The notes: generated by a model from the sequence alone, not told the origin. Shown: positions 10,128 to 19,496, counted from the first letter of the stretch. The stretch: 64,000 bases of DNA from JAFAXD01 sp035472475 (GCA_035472475.1 DATIPA010000047.1:1-64000), one strand, 5' to 3'. Program-made: numbers and translations.

Positions 10128-11147
10128 CTAATTCTTGGTGCGCGCCCGCATCGCTGTCGATAGCAGCGCTCGGCTTGCAATTGCATCGGCCAGATCGGTG
10201 CGACGGCGCGTTTCGAGGGCCGCATCTGCAAATAGCACGATCGCCTGATCGATGCGCCCGGATGTCCAGTTGCGCAGGGCACTCTCGACCAGCTTTTCGC
10301 GTCGAAAGTTGACGCGCATGCTCCTCAGTACTTCGCCGGGAGCGCTCCCGGCTTCGATCTCAAGCCGTGCGCGATGAAGCTGCGCGCCATAACGCAGCGC
10401 GTTGCCGACAATGACGGACGCCGGCGTGCCCGCTGCGCGCGCTTTGGCGAACTGCTGCTCGACGTCGCGCGCTTGGCCAGCGAACGCCGCGTCGGCGATC
10501 CCGTCGAATGCGAGTGCGGCCGCGTCAGCAACAATTGCAAGGACATCCTCGACATCGACGTGGCCGGCGTTACCCGCATAGAGCACAAGCTTGCGCAACT
10601 CGCTGCGCGACGCGAGGCGGTCGCCGCCCAGCGAGGATATCAGCAAGGCGCGCGCCTCCGGCGTGATTGAAAGCTTCGCCTCGCGCATTGCTTCATCGAT
10701 CAGGCGTCCGAGATCGCGCTCGGCGTCCGCATAACACGCAATCGCGGCGACGACCGCGGCGCGCTCGCACATCGTTCGCAAGGGCGCGGTCCGCCCAAGA
10801 TCGCCGGCCTCTATCACGACGCGACAGTCAGCGGCAGGCGGCGCCGCTATCAGCTTTTCGACAGCCGCAGCAAAACTCCGGCCTCCGGAGCGTACCCAAA
10901 CGGCCCGCCGGCCTCCGAACAGTGGAATGGTATGGGCCTCTTCGACGAGGCGATCCGGGGTGTCGGCGAGGCTGTCGCCTTCTAGTCGCGCGAGCGCAAA
11001 CGGATCGTCAGGATTATCGACCGCGCGGCCAATCAGCGCCTGGGCGCGCTCACGTACGAGTCCTGAATCGGGGCCAAAAATGAGCGCGATTGCTTGCTTT
11101 CCGCGCGCCAAAAACGACTCGAATTCAGAGCTTTTGAGCGCAACCAT
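10128..11147 (-). CDS. holA: DNA polymerase III subunit delta
   Basis: HolA is the delta subunit of the clamp loader that opens the beta sliding clamp. The 339-residue protein has the HolA pattern: an N-terminal segment with ALIFGPDSGLVRERAQ, the FGGRRAVWVR strand, ALLISSLGGDRLASRSELRKL, and an alpha-helical C-terminal collar domain. Start is ATG at 11147, 29 bases after the lptE stop. Gene order leuS-lptE-holA is conserved across proteobacteria and supports the assignment. No strong ribosome-binding site is visible, which fits translational dependence on the upstream gene. Confidence 0.93.
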   Translation of the reverse strand: MVALKSSEFESFLARGKQAIALIFGPDSGLVRERAQALIGRAVDNPDDPFALARLEGDSLADTPDRLVEEAHTIPLFGGRRAVWVRSGGRSFAAAVEKLIAAPPAADCRVVIEAGDLGRTAPLRTMCERAAVVAAIACYADAERDLGRLIDEAMREAKLSITPEARALLISSLGGDRLASRSELRKLVLYAGNAGHVDVEDVLAIVADAAALAFDGIADAAFAGQARDVEQQFAKARAAGTPASVIVGNALRYGAQLHRARLEIEAGSAPGEVLRSMRVNFRREKLVESALRNWTSGRIDQAIVLFADAALETRRRTDLADAIASRALLSTAMRARTKN

Positions 11148-11176
11148 AGAACGGAGGCTTTGCCTTTGAAGCTGGC

Positions 11177-11719
11177 TTACGATCCAGCCACGAAGAAGGA
11201 CGCCAGTCGCCCCTTGATGGTGTCCGTGACCAACTGGGCGGCGCGATCCTCGGCGTCACGCAGCGCGCGCGCCCGCGCGAACCGTTGCTGCTCACCGGGA
11301 GTATCATAAGAGACTGGCGCAAAGGCTCTATCCCGCAGCACAACTTTGCCTGTGCGCAGGTCGGTGAGGTCATACGTCGCCGTGAGCGAGTAAATGTCGG
11401 TGTCCGAGCGTCCGGTCTGCAAGTCGACACTGGTCGTCGAGCGCGACGGAGTGACCCGAATCTTCAAAGCATGCGTCGGCGACCCGCCCCCGCCCCCGCC
11501 CTGCAGCGCAAATATCAGGTCGTTGCGGAGTTGGACCGCGATGCGCGCTTCTTCGCTTCCAGTCGCGGCGGGAATCTGAAGAATGTCGACGCCTTCAAGC
11601 GCAGCCGAAACCGCCGGGGTACCGGTTACCGGCTGCTGTTGGCTGTAGAGCGGCTGAAAACAGCCGCCGGTCGCAGCCGCGGCCGCGAGCGCTAACACAA
11701 GACGAACCCAAAGCCCCAT
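11177..11719 (-). CDS. lptE: LPS-assembly lipoprotein LptE
   Basis: LptE is the outer-membrane lipoprotein that plugs the LptD barrel during lipopolysaccharide insertion. The 180-residue product begins with a hydrophobic signal peptide ending in a lipobox-like ATGGC, giving a lipidated cysteine near residue 20, followed by FQPLYS, typical of the family. A glycine-rich stretch lies near residue 75. Sequence is otherwise poorly conserved, so the call rests on lipobox, size and position between leuS and holA. Only 67 bp separate it from leuS, and these are nearly filled by a 49-bp palindromic repeat. Confidence 0.9.
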   Translation of the reverse strand: MGLWVRLVLALAAAAATGGCFQPLYSQQQPVTGTPAVSAALEGVDILQIPAATGSEEARIAVQLRNDLIFALQGGGGGGSPTHALKIRVTPSRSTTSVDLQTGRSDTDIYSLTATYDLTDLRTGKVVLRDRAFAPVSYDTPGEQQRFARARALRDAEDRAAQLVTDTIKGRLASFFVAGS

Positions 11720-11731
11720 AACGTGCCCCTA

Positions 11732-11780
11732 GGGCATGACCTCGAAAGGCGGATGCCGGCTTTCGGAAAGGACCATGCTC
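11732..11780. repeat. 49-bp palindromic intergenic repeat, GGGCATG...CATGCTC type (copy 1)
   Basis: The sequence begins GGGCATGACC and ends GGACCATGCTC, forming an imperfect hairpin with CCGGC near its centre. It aligns without gaps to the element at 63431-63479 with 36 of 49 identical positions, and 12 of the 13 differences are transitions. It nearly fills the leuS-lptE gap. It resembles the RIME-type palindromes common between genes in rhizobia. That family name is from memory and not verified. Confidence 0.7.
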
Positions 11781-11786
11781 CCATCC

Positions 11787-14420
11787 CTAGGCCACCACAT
11801 TGACGATTCTTTGAGGCACGACGATGACCCGCTTAGGTTTTTTTCCCTCAAGCGCCCGCTGGACCTCGGGCAGCGCAAGGACCGCGGCCTCAATCTCGGC
11901 GTTTGTGGCGGCGCGCGAGACCGTGACCTCGGCGCGCTTCTTGCCGTTAACCTGTACCGGCAGGGTTACGGTGTCTTCGATCAGCAGGTCCAGTTCGACC
12001 TTCGGCCAGGAGGCTTGCGCCACCAGGTCGTCGTGACCCAGCAGCGCGAAGCACTGTTCGGCTAAATGCGGCATCATTGGATGGAAGAGCTGGACCATGA
12101 TGTTCGCCGCCTCGCGGATCGCCCAACGCAGATCAGGTGCGACAGCGGGCGTCTCCGCCGCCTCGTCGATTGCTTCGCTGAGCGTGTTGGTGAACTCATA
12201 GATTTGAGCCACGCACACGTTGAAATGCAGCTTTTCGATTTCATCTGAGACCCGCGCCAGGGCGCCGTGGGCAGCCTTGCGCACCGCCAACGCGGCCGGT
12301 CCGAATTCCGCCGGCCGCTCCGCCGGTGCCGATGCGGCGATCTCGGCGGCGTCGCCGATCAGCCGCCACAGCCGCTGCGCAAACCGCCAAGCGCCCTGAA
12401 CGCCGCGCTCGGTCCAGTTGACGTCGCGATCGGGGGGCGAATCGGAGAGCATGAACCAGCGCGCCACATCGGCCCCATAGGTCGCGATGATATCGTCAGG
12501 GTCGACGGTGTTGCGCTTCGACTTCGACATCTTCTCGATCGGCCCAATCTCGACAGGCTCGCCAGTTTCAACCAGGAATGCGCGGCGCTTGTCGTCCGAG
12601 CCCTCGATCTTCACCTCCGCCGGCTCGGCCCATGTGCCGTCCGCCTTCTGGTAGGTCTCGTGCACAACCATGCCCTGGGTGAACAGGCCGGCGAACGGCT
12701 CGTCGATGCCGGCGTGGTTCGTCGCCCGCATCGCCCGGGTGAAGAAGCGGCTGTAGAGCAGGTGCAGGATCGCATGCTCGATGCCGCCGATGTACTGATC
12801 GACCGGCAGCCATTCGTCGACGGCGGCGCGCTCGGTCGGCGCAGTCGTGATCCAGGGATCGGTGAAGCGCGCGAAATACCAGGACGAATCGACGAACGTG
12901 TCCATCGTGTCGGTCTCGCGCGTCGCTTTGCGGCCGCACTGCGGGCACGTGACGTGCTTCCAGGTGGGATGGCGGTCCAGCGGATTTCCCGGGCGATCAA
13001 ACGCAACATCCTCGGGCAGCGTCACCGGCAGATCGCGCTCCGGCACCGGAACGACGCCGCAGTGGTCGCAATAAATGATCGGAATCGGACAGCCCCAATA
13101 GCGCTGGCGTGAGATGCCCCAGACGCGCAGACGAAAATTGATCTGCCGCTGCGCCACAGGCTGATTGCCGCGCAGCTCAGTCTCGAGCCGACGGGCAACT
13201 TCCTCCTTGGCCTGCGGGATGGTCATGCCATCGAGAAAGCGCGAATTGATCAGCAACCCCTCGCCGTCATAGGCGGTGTCGGCGATCACGAACGTCGCCG
13301 CGTCCTGGCCTTGCGGGCAGACGACCGGCGTGTTGCCGAGGCCGTATTTGTTGGCGAACTCGAGGTCGCGCTGATCATGCGCCGGGCACCCGAAGATCGC
13401 CCCGGTGCCGTAGTCCATCAACACGAAGTTCGCCACATAGACCGGTAGCGTCCATGTGCGATCGAACGGATGGATCGCGCGCATGCCGGTGTCGAATCCG
13501 AGCTTCTCAGCCTTGTCGATCACTTCCTGCGCAGTGCCATGGCGCTTGCATTCGGCGATGAATGCGGCAAGCGCGGGATTCTTGCGCGCTGCTGCGATCG
13601 CAAGCGGATGATCAGGTGAGAGCGCCATGAACCGGGCGCCGAACAGCGTGTCGTGCCGGGTGGTGAAGATCTCGAGCTCGTGTTCACCGTTTGGCGTCGT
13701 CGCCGGATCGAGCCCGAAACGGACCAGCAGGCCCTCGGAGCGTCCGATCCAGTTCTTCTGCATCAGCCGCACTTTGTCGGGCCAGCGCTCCAGCTCGTCG
13801 AGCGCGTCCAACAAATCCTGGGCAAAATGCGTGATGGCGAAGAACCATTGAGTGAGCTCACGCTGCTCGACGATCGCGCCGGAGCGCCAGCCGCGACCAT
13901 CGATCACCTGCTCGTTGGCGAGCACGGTCTGATCGACCGGATCCCAATTCACCTTCGACTTCTTGCGCTCCACGAGGCCGGCGCGAAGAAAGTCGAGAAA
14001 CATCTTCTGCTGATGCTTGTAATAGGCCGGATCGCAGGTCGCGATCTCGCGCCGCCAGTCGAGCGAGAGGCCCATTGATTTGAGCTGTGCCTTCATGGCG
14101 GCGATGTTGTCGTAGGTCCACGCCTTGGGGTGGATCTTGCGCTCCATGGCGGCGTTCTCGGCCGGCATGCCGAACGCGTCCCACCCCATCGGGTGCAGCA
14201 CGTTGAAGCCCTTGGCGCGCTTGTAGCGGGCAACCACGTCGCCCATCGTGTAATTGCGCACGTGTCCCATGTGGATGCGCCCGGATGGATACGGGAACAT
14301 CTCGAGCACGTAGTAGCGCGGGCGCGGATCGTCGTTGCGGGTCGCGAAGATGCCCCGCTCGTCCCACACTTTTTGCCAACGGGCCTCGGCCTCGCGGGCG
14401 TTGTATCGCTCGGTCGTCAT
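11787..14420 (-). CDS. leuS: Leucyl-tRNA synthetase
   Basis: LeuS charges tRNA-Leu. The 877-residue protein is a class I synthetase: the HIGH-type motif appears as HMGHVRN near residues 50-56, the editing domain contains the FTTRHDTLFGARFM and DYGTGAIFGCPAHDQRD segments, a zinc-type CDHC...CPQC region is present, and KMSKSKRN is near residue 627. The C terminus carries the anticodon-binding and Leu-specific domains ending in VNVVA. Length is normal for the bacterial enzyme. Start is ATG 14420. It is the first gene of the leuS-lptE-holA unit. Confidence 0.98.
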   Translation of the reverse strand: MTTERYNAREAEARWQKVWDERGIFATRNDDPRPRYYVLEMFPYPSGRIHMGHVRNYTMGDVVARYKRAKGFNVLHPMGWDAFGMPAENAAMERKIHPKAWTYDNIAAMKAQLKSMGLSLDWRREIATCDPAYYKHQQKMFLDFLRAGLVERKKSKVNWDPVDQTVLANEQVIDGRGWRSGAIVEQRELTQWFFAITHFAQDLLDALDELERWPDKVRLMQKNWIGRSEGLLVRFGLDPATTPNGEHELEIFTTRHDTLFGARFMALSPDHPLAIAAARKNPALAAFIAECKRHGTAQEVIDKAEKLGFDTGMRAIHPFDRTWTLPVYVANFVLMDYGTGAIFGCPAHDQRDLEFANKYGLGNTPVVCPQGQDAATFVIADTAYDGEGLLINSRFLDGMTIPQAKEEVARRLETELRGNQPVAQRQINFRLRVWGISRQRYWGCPIPIIYCDHCGVVPVPERDLPVTLPEDVAFDRPGNPLDRHPTWKHVTCPQCGRKATRETDTMDTFVDSSWYFARFTDPWITTAPTERAAVDEWLPVDQYIGGIEHAILHLLYSRFFTRAMRATNHAGIDEPFAGLFTQGMVVHETYQKADGTWAEPAEVKIEGSDDKRRAFLVETGEPVEIGPIEKMSKSKRNTVDPDDIIATYGADVARWFMLSDSPPDRDVNWTERGVQGAWRFAQRLWRLIGDAAEIAASAPAERPAEFGPAALAVRKAAHGALARVSDEIEKLHFNVCVAQIYEFTNTLSEAIDEAAETPAVAPDLRWAIREAANIMVQLFHPMMPHLAEQCFALLGHDDLVAQASWPKVELDLLIEDTVTLPVQVNGKKRAEVTVSRAATNAEIEAAVLALPEVQRALEGKKPKRVIVVPQRIVNVVA

Positions 14421-14562
14421 GAGATTTGATGTTTTTCGCGCGCTCGAAAGCGGCCGGACTAGGGCATGAAAAAAGTCGTCCGGTCAACGGGCTGGTTGCC
14501 GGTGCGGCGGGGAACCTTTGTGCGTTGCGATTCGTTTTCCCTTCCTAGAATGGAGGCACAAC

Positions 14563-14799
14563 ATGTTCAAAAGCCTAGACATTCAGGATCATATGGAAGT
14601 GGTCGGCTCGGACGACAAGCATGTCGGCACGGTCGATCACATGGAGAGCGCGGATCGCATCCTGTTGACCAAGGACGATCCGGCTGCCGGCGGGAAGCAT
14701 CACATCATTGCAATCGATTGGGTGGATTACGTCGACAACAGGATTCACCTCAACAAGCCGTGCAAGACGGCGATGGAGGAGTGGCTGACGGCGGCCTGA
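14563..14799 (+). CDS. DUF2171 family small protein
   Basis: This 78-residue acidic, soluble protein shows the DUF2171 pattern (IQDHMEVVGSDDKHVGTVDH, then ILLTKDDPAAGGKHH). The function of the family is not known; it is common in rhizobia and resembles PRC-barrel-like small domains. The ATG at 14563 is fixed by a strong GGAGG six bases upstream, so the longer frame back to 14518 is not used. It is divergent from leuS and convergent with the MFS gene, and looks like a monocistronic unit. Confidence 0.85.
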   Translation: MFKSLDIQDHMEVVGSDDKHVGTVDHMESADRILLTKDDPAAGGKHHIIAIDWVDYVDNRIHLNKPCKTAMEEWLTAA

Positions 14800-14816
14800 T
14801 GCAGGCGAGTTAACGG

Positions 14817-16043
14817 TCAGGCCGGAGCCGGCTGCCGCTCGAGGTGAACCACCGGCGACAGCAGGATAACTCCTGCCTGAAGCGCGAACCCGACTGCCGC
14901 GAGCGCGAGGCAGGCCGGCGCGCCGAAGAGCCCGCCGACCAACGCGCCGATCGCGGCGCCGAGGGGGCGCGCCCCGTAGGCGAGACTGTTGATCGCCGAC
15001 ACGCGACCAAGCAGGTCGCGCGGTGTCACGGTCTGGCGCAAGGTGGTCGTGCTCACGACCCAGACGATCGGGCCCGAACCCATCAAAAAGAAGCTCAACG
15101 CGGCCAGCAATCCCGATGGGATTGCGATCGTCAGCAGCATGGTGAGTGCGGCGGCGATCCCGCAGATCGGGCCGATCGCCACAACCGTACCAAGGCGCAG
15201 CCTGCGCATGATTCGCGCCGCGAACACGGCGCCGACAATCATGCCAACCCCGAATGCCGCCAGCGTGACCCCAACGCCAGTGGCGGAGAGCTGCAGCGTG
15301 TGGATCGCATACGGCACATAGATCGCCTGGATCACGAACAATGCCGTGTTGAAAATGAACTGTGTCAGAAAGATTGGCCGCAGCAACGGATGATGGAAGA
15401 CAAACGCCGCGCCTTCGCGCACTTCGACCAGTGGGTGGCGCGGGGAACCGAACGAGGAAGGCGGTTCATTGATGCCGGCGAGGAGAATCACTGCACTCGC
15501 CGACAGCAAGACCGCGACTGCGAACGCCAAGTCGCCGCCGATCCAACCGACTAGCGCGCCGCCGAGTGCCGGGCCAGCTGCAAAGGCGGTCGTCCGGGCA
15601 AGCTCGATTCGGCCGTTGGCAACTGGGAGTGCATTAGGCTCGACGAGCGCGGGCACGAGCGCGGGCGCGGCGACGCTGAACGCAACGGTGCCGCACGCAC
15701 CGATAAAGCCAAGGACCGCAAGCAGGAACAGGTTCAACCCGCCCAGCGTCACCAATGCCGTTATGACAAGCAGCGAAACGACCCGAAGCAATTCGGCACG
15801 CGACATCAGGCTCGCGCGCGGCATGCGGTCCGCCCACACACCGGCGGGGATCGAGAACAACAGGAAGGGGAGTGTCTGCGCGGTCTGCAGCACGCCGGTT
15901 GCGGCTTCGTCGGCGCCTAACGAGAGCACAGCAACGAGCGGAGCTGCGGCGAGACCGATCTGCTCAGCGAGCTGGGCCGCCAGGTTCGACCATGCCAGGC
16001 GCTGAAATGCGTGCGGCAGCAAAATCTTCGAATGCTTGCGCAT
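14817..16043 (-). CDS. MFS transporter (EntS-like drug/siderophore exporter family)
   Basis: The 408-residue protein is an integral membrane carrier with about twelve predicted helices. The MFS motif A-like loop GVWADRMPRASLM follows helix 2, and a weaker counterpart ARIMRRLRLG lies between the two halves. The first 15 residues carry an ARRSNLAAQ-like amphipathic start seen in the MFS_3/EntS group, which exports siderophores or drugs. Substrate cannot be read from sequence. Start is ATG 16043. It is divergent from ada, with 263 bp between them that include a GGCGCGCC-centred hairpin. Confidence 0.85.
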   Translation of the reverse strand: MRKHSKILLPHAFQRLAWSNLAAQLAEQIGLAAAPLVAVLSLGADEAATGVLQTAQTLPFLLFSIPAGVWADRMPRASLMSRAELLRVVSLLVITALVTLGGLNLFLLAVLGFIGACGTVAFSVAAPALVPALVEPNALPVANGRIELARTTAFAAGPALGGALVGWIGGDLAFAVAVLLSASAVILLAGINEPPSSFGSPRHPLVEVREGAAFVFHHPLLRPIFLTQFIFNTALFVIQAIYVPYAIHTLQLSATGVGVTLAAFGVGMIVGAVFAARIMRRLRLGTVVAIGPICGIAAALTMLLTIAIPSGLLAALSFFLMGSGPIVWVVSTTTLRQTVTPRDLLGRVSAINSLAYGARPLGAAIGALVGGLFGAPACLALAAVGFALQAGVILLSPVVHLERQPAPA

Positions 16044-16067
16044 GCGACACCTATCGGTTCAGGAGAC

Positions 16068-16089
16068 CGCGATATGGCGCGCCATCGCG
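16068..16089. repeat. Palindrome in MFS/ada divergent promoter region
   Basis: CGCGAT (16068-16073) pairs with ATCGCG (16084-16089) around the perfect 8-bp palindrome GGCGCGCC, with a two-base bulge. It lies 25 bp upstream of the MFS start codon on its coding strand and could be an operator, but no regulator can be named. Confidence 0.3.
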
Positions 16090-16306
16090 CAGCCGGCACT
16101 CCGGCGGTTGCGGTCGAATTCGAATCGCGAGCGGCGAGGGCGAGCGGTATGATCCTGTGGTGGGTCGCAGGAAACGGGTCGCCGGCAGGACCGCGAGCGC
16201 CTATTTGAATTTGGCAGCAAGGAGCGGAGTGCGTGTATGCCCGCGCGCCCTAAATTGCCCGACAGGAGATGGAGGCAACGCTGTCCAATCCTGAAGGAGG
16301 AACGCA

Positions 16307-17392
16307 ATGTTGTCGTCAGCAACAGATGCAGTGAAACGTTCGGTCGGTTTCTTGAGCGATGACGCCCGCTGGGAGGCGGTACGCCGGCGCGACCCCGCGG
16401 CTGACGATGTGTTCTACTATTCGGTCCGCACCACTGGCGTGTATTGCCGGCCGTCATGCGCAGCCCGACTGGCACGACGCGAGAACGTCGAGTTTCACCT
16501 CACATGCGCTGACGCGGCGCGCGCTGGATTTCGGCCGTGCAGACGATGTCGACCCAACGAAGCCGGGTTGGCGGAGCGTCACGCGGCGGCGGTGGCGAAA
16601 GCCTGCAGTCTGATTGACGAGGCGGACGAGGTGCCGAGCCTCGACGCGCTGGCCGATGCGGTTGGCTTAAGCCGCTACCATTTCCATCGCATGTTTAAAT
16701 CAGTCACCGGCGTAACCCCGAAGGCGTACGCGGACGCACGCCGCGGTGAACGCGTGCGCCAGGAACTGGCGCGCAGCGAGACGGTGACGCAGGCGATCTA
16801 TGGTGCGGGGTTCAACTCCAACGGCCGTTTCTACGCGGCGGCCGACAGCCTTCTTGGCATGACGCCGACGCAATACCGCACCGGCGGGAACGGCAATGTG
16901 ATCCGGTTCGCGGTCGGCGAGTGTTCGCTCGGTTCGATCCTGGTGGCGGCAACCGACAAGGGCGTGTGCGCGATCGAATTCGGCGACGATCCCGACGCAT
17001 TGGTGCATGCTCTGCAGGATCGCTTTCCGAAAGCGCAGCTCGTCGGCGGCGACCATACGTTCGAACAATTGGTCGCTAAGGTGGTCGGTTTTATCGAGGC
17101 GCCGGCCCAGGGGCTCGATCTGCCACTCGATATTCGTGGAACCGCATTTCAGAAGCGTGTCTGGAACGCGATCCGTGACATCCCAGCGGGTGCGACTGCG
17201 AGCTACGCCGAACTCGCCCGGCGCATTGGGCGCCCGAGCGCGAGCCGCGCGGTCGCCCAGGCTTGCGCCTCCAATACGCTCGCGGTCGCGATCCCCTGCC
17301 ATCGGGTGGTGCGGCGTGATGGTGGACTGTCCGGATATCGTTGGGGTGTGGAGCGCAAGGAAGCCCTGCTGACGCGGGAGACGGCCGCATGA
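16307..17392 (+). CDS. ada: Bifunctional alkylation-response activator / O6-methylguanine-DNA methyltransferase Ada
   Basis: Ada repairs methylphosphotriesters and O6-methylguanine and, once methylated, activates the adaptive response. All modules are present in 361 residues: the zinc domain with four cysteines at 47, 51, 78 and 81, an AraC-type helix-turn-helix region around residues 105-195 (SRYHFHRMFKSVTGVTPKAY), and the C-terminal methyltransferase with active-site PCHRV near Cys331. A strong AAGGAGG precedes the ATG at 16307. The stop codon overlaps the start of the next gene (ATGA), a 2OG-Fe(II) oxygenase, which suggests co-regulation. Confidence 0.96.
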   Translation: MLSSATDAVKRSVGFLSDDARWEAVRRRDPAADDVFYYSVRTTGVYCRPSCAARLARRENVEFHLTCADAARAGFRPCRRCRPNEAGLAERHAAAVAKACSLIDEADEVPSLDALADAVGLSRYHFHRMFKSVTGVTPKAYADARRGERVRQELARSETVTQAIYGAGFNSNGRFYAAADSLLGMTPTQYRTGGNGNVIRFAVGECSLGSILVAATDKGVCAIEFGDDPDALVHALQDRFPKAQLVGGDHTFEQLVAKVVGFIEAPAQGLDLPLDIRGTAFQKRVWNAIRDIPAGATASYAELARRIGRPSASRAVAQACASNTLAVAIPCHRVVRRDGGLSGYRWGVERKEALLTRETAA

Positions 17393-18141
17393 CCGGGCAA
17401 TCTCTCGCCCGACGCGCCGAGGCAGCGTCGCCGCCGCCCGTCGGCGAGCGCGTCGCCGCACTTGATTGGGCGACGATTGCTGCGCGCCTCGACGAGTGCG
17501 GCTGCGCGACTACCGGCGTCCTGCTCGCCCCCGAGGAGTGCGTGGCACTGGCGCAGACCTACGACTCCGACACGATCTTTCGCAGCCGCGTCGTGATGGC
17601 TCGACATGGCTTCGGTCGCGGCGAATACAAATACTTCAGCTATCCGTTGCCCGAACTCGTGGCGCGGCTGCGCGACGCGCTTTATCCACCGCTCGCGGAG
17701 ATTGCCAACCACTGGAACGAGGCAACGAATATCGAATCGCGCTTTCCGCGCCTCCACGCTGATTACCTGAAGGGGTGTCATCGGGCCGGACAGACCAAGC
17801 CGACACCGCTGCTGCTGCAATACGGCGCCGGCGACTACAACTGCCTGCACCAGGATCTCTATGGCGAGCTTGTGTTTCCGCTGCAGGTCACCGTATTGCT
17901 GGCCCGGCCCAGCGTGGACTTCACCGGGGGAGAGTTCGTGTTGACCGAACAACGGCCGCGCATGCAGTCTCGAGCGGAGGTCGTACAGCTCGCGTACGGA
18001 GAAGCCGTGATCTTCCCGGTGCACCATCGCCCGATGCGCGGCACCCGCGGAATCTACCGGGTCAACATGCGGCACGGCGTGAGCCGCGTTCATTCCGGCC
18101 GCCGGCACACCCTGGGCGTCATTTTCCACGATGCGAAATGA
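17389..18141 (+). CDS. 2OG-Fe(II) oxygenase family protein coupled to ada (COG3826-like)
   Basis: The 250-residue protein matches the 2-oxoglutarate/iron oxygenase family often found next to ada. It has LHQDLYGE with a His-x-Asp iron-binding pair near residues 153-155, a core strand FPLQVTVLL, and downstream His and Arg residues (VHHRPMRGTRGIYRVNMRHGVSR) that can complete the iron and 2-oxoglutarate sites. Its substrate is not established. The ATG at 17389 overlaps the ada stop codon by ATGA, so translation is probably coupled. This argues for a role in alkylation repair, perhaps analogous to AlkB, but that is inference. Confidence 0.85.
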   Translation: MTGQSLARRAEAASPPPVGERVAALDWATIAARLDECGCATTGVLLAPEECVALAQTYDSDTIFRSRVVMARHGFGRGEYKYFSYPLPELVARLRDALYPPLAEIANHWNEATNIESRFPRLHADYLKGCHRAGQTKPTPLLLQYGAGDYNCLHQDLYGELVFPLQVTVLLARPSVDFTGGEFVLTEQRPRMQSRAEVVQLAYGEAVIFPVHHRPMRGTRGIYRVNMRHGVSRVHSGRRHTLGVIFHDAK

Positions 18142-18179
18142 GCTGCGCGGCGACGGCTTGAGTGTACTATTTTCGCCTG

Positions 18180-18863
18180 ATGACCGATGCGCCCAAAACC
18201 GTCTTTGAGTCTCCACTCGCCAAGGCACGCAGCGCGATTGCGAGCGCCTGTGTGGAGGCGAAGCGCGATCCCGCGTCGGTGACACTCGTCGCAGTCTCAA
18301 AGACGTTCGATGCCGACGCGATCGAACCGGTGCTGTTCGAAGGCCAGCGCGTCTTTGGCGAAAACCGGGTGCAGGAAGCACATGCCAAGTGGCCCCCGCT
18401 CCGCGCGCGTTACCCAAACGTCGAACTGCATCTGATTGGCCCGTTGCAGTCTAACAAGGCAAAGGAGGCCGTGCAGTTCTTCAACGCCATCCACGCGGTG
18501 GATCGGCCCAGCCTGTGCGCGGCGCTGGCAAAGGAAATCCACAAACAGGCGCGCGCTCCGCTCCTCTTTGTCGAGATCAACACGGGCGCGGAGCCGCAGA
18601 AAGCCGGCGTCGTGCCGGAGGCGGCGGATGCGTTCCTAAAGACGTGTCGCGAGACTTACGGGCTCGCGATCGGGGGCTTGATGTGTATCCCTCCCGTTAA
18701 CGAGGCGCCCGCACCGCATTTCGCCCTCACCGCCAAAATTGCGGCGCGCAACGGGCTCAGCCTGCTTTCGATGGGCATGACCGCCGACTTCCCGATAGCA
18801 ATCCGGTTCGGTGCGACCCATGTCCGTGTTGGGACAGCGATTTTCGGCGCGCGCCCCGGCTAA
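18180..18863 (+). CDS. YggS family pyridoxal-phosphate homeostasis protein
   Basis: YggS/PLPBP proteins bind pyridoxal phosphate without known catalysis and buffer vitamin B6. The 227-residue protein has the TLVAVSKTF strand carrying the PLP lysine, FGENRVQEA, the ELHLIGPLQSNK motif and MGMTADFPIAIRFGATHVRVGTAIFG at the C terminus. ATG 18180 is chosen; a GTG at 18162 is in frame but would add residues outside the fold. It starts 38 bp after the oxygenase gene on the same strand and may be part of the ada transcript. Confidence 0.93.
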   Translation: MTDAPKTVFESPLAKARSAIASACVEAKRDPASVTLVAVSKTFDADAIEPVLFEGQRVFGENRVQEAHAKWPPLRARYPNVELHLIGPLQSNKAKEAVQFFNAIHAVDRPSLCAALAKEIHKQARAPLLFVEINTGAEPQKAGVVPEAADAFLKTCRETYGLAIGGLMCIPPVNEAPAPHFALTAKIAARNGLSLLSMGMTADFPIAIRFGATHVRVGTAIFGARPG

Positions 18864-18868
18864 TCTAA

Positions 18869-19417
18869 CTACTGAATCTTGATTCGCGTCTTGGGGCCGA
18901 CCCGCGACAAAAGCCACCATAACCGCTTGTGCTCAAGCGCCACACAACCCGCGGTCGGGCCAAATCCGGCGCGGGCGACATGGACGAAAACCGCGCTGCC
19001 GCGGCCTGCGACCCGCGGGCGGGTATTGTGGTCGAGTTCGATAATCAGGTCGTAGAGGTGGTCGGAGCGCCAGAGGCGATCGCCGGGCTCGTCCGCTCGG
19101 CGCTGGACCGCACGATTGTACCGACGATCGGCAGGGTCTTCGATCCACGCATCATCGCGCCCAATGCGTCGCACCGGCAGCAATGTGCGCGGTCGGGGCA
19201 GCCGATCCGCCCGCCACCAGAGCCGCACCAGCCGGAACGAGCCGCGCGGCGTCGCCCCGTCGCCTTCACGCTTGTCAGCCGTAATCCCTGAGCGCCCAAG
19301 CGCCACCGGAATTCGCTGCAATCCGACAGCAACCCAGCCCCGCGCACGTGCAGCAGGGCGGCTTGCCACGCGAATCACGGCGATCTGCCCTAGAATGCCG
19401 CGTTGTCGTGAACCCAT
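18869..19417 (-). CDS. YkuD-type L,D-transpeptidase
   Basis: The 182-residue protein belongs to the L,D-transpeptidase/YkuD group that cross-links or anchors peptidoglycan. It has GDGATPRGSFRL near the middle and the catalytic region VFVHVARAGFGPTAGCVAL, with the nucleophilic Cys in TAGC; the usual preceding His is Ala here, as I recall for this COG3786-like branch. No signal peptide is obvious. The start at 19417 is chosen because AGGGG lies just upstream; the frame runs back to 19513 but that region overlaps the divergent response-regulator gene. It is convergent with yggS. Confidence 0.82.
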   Translation of the reverse strand: MGSRQRGILGQIAVIRVASRPAARARGWVAVGLQRIPVALGRSGITADKREGDGATPRGSFRLVRLWWRADRLPRPRTLLPVRRIGRDDAWIEDPADRRYNRAVQRRADEPGDRLWRSDHLYDLIIELDHNTRPRVAGRGSAVFVHVARAGFGPTAGCVALEHKRLWWLLSRVGPKTRIKIQ

Positions 19418-19496
19418 CTTGCCCCTAACGCGTTCATCACCAACTTGCTCTTTTGCCCCCGCATGGTCTATTGCCCGCTGAAACGCCAGAGGCAAC

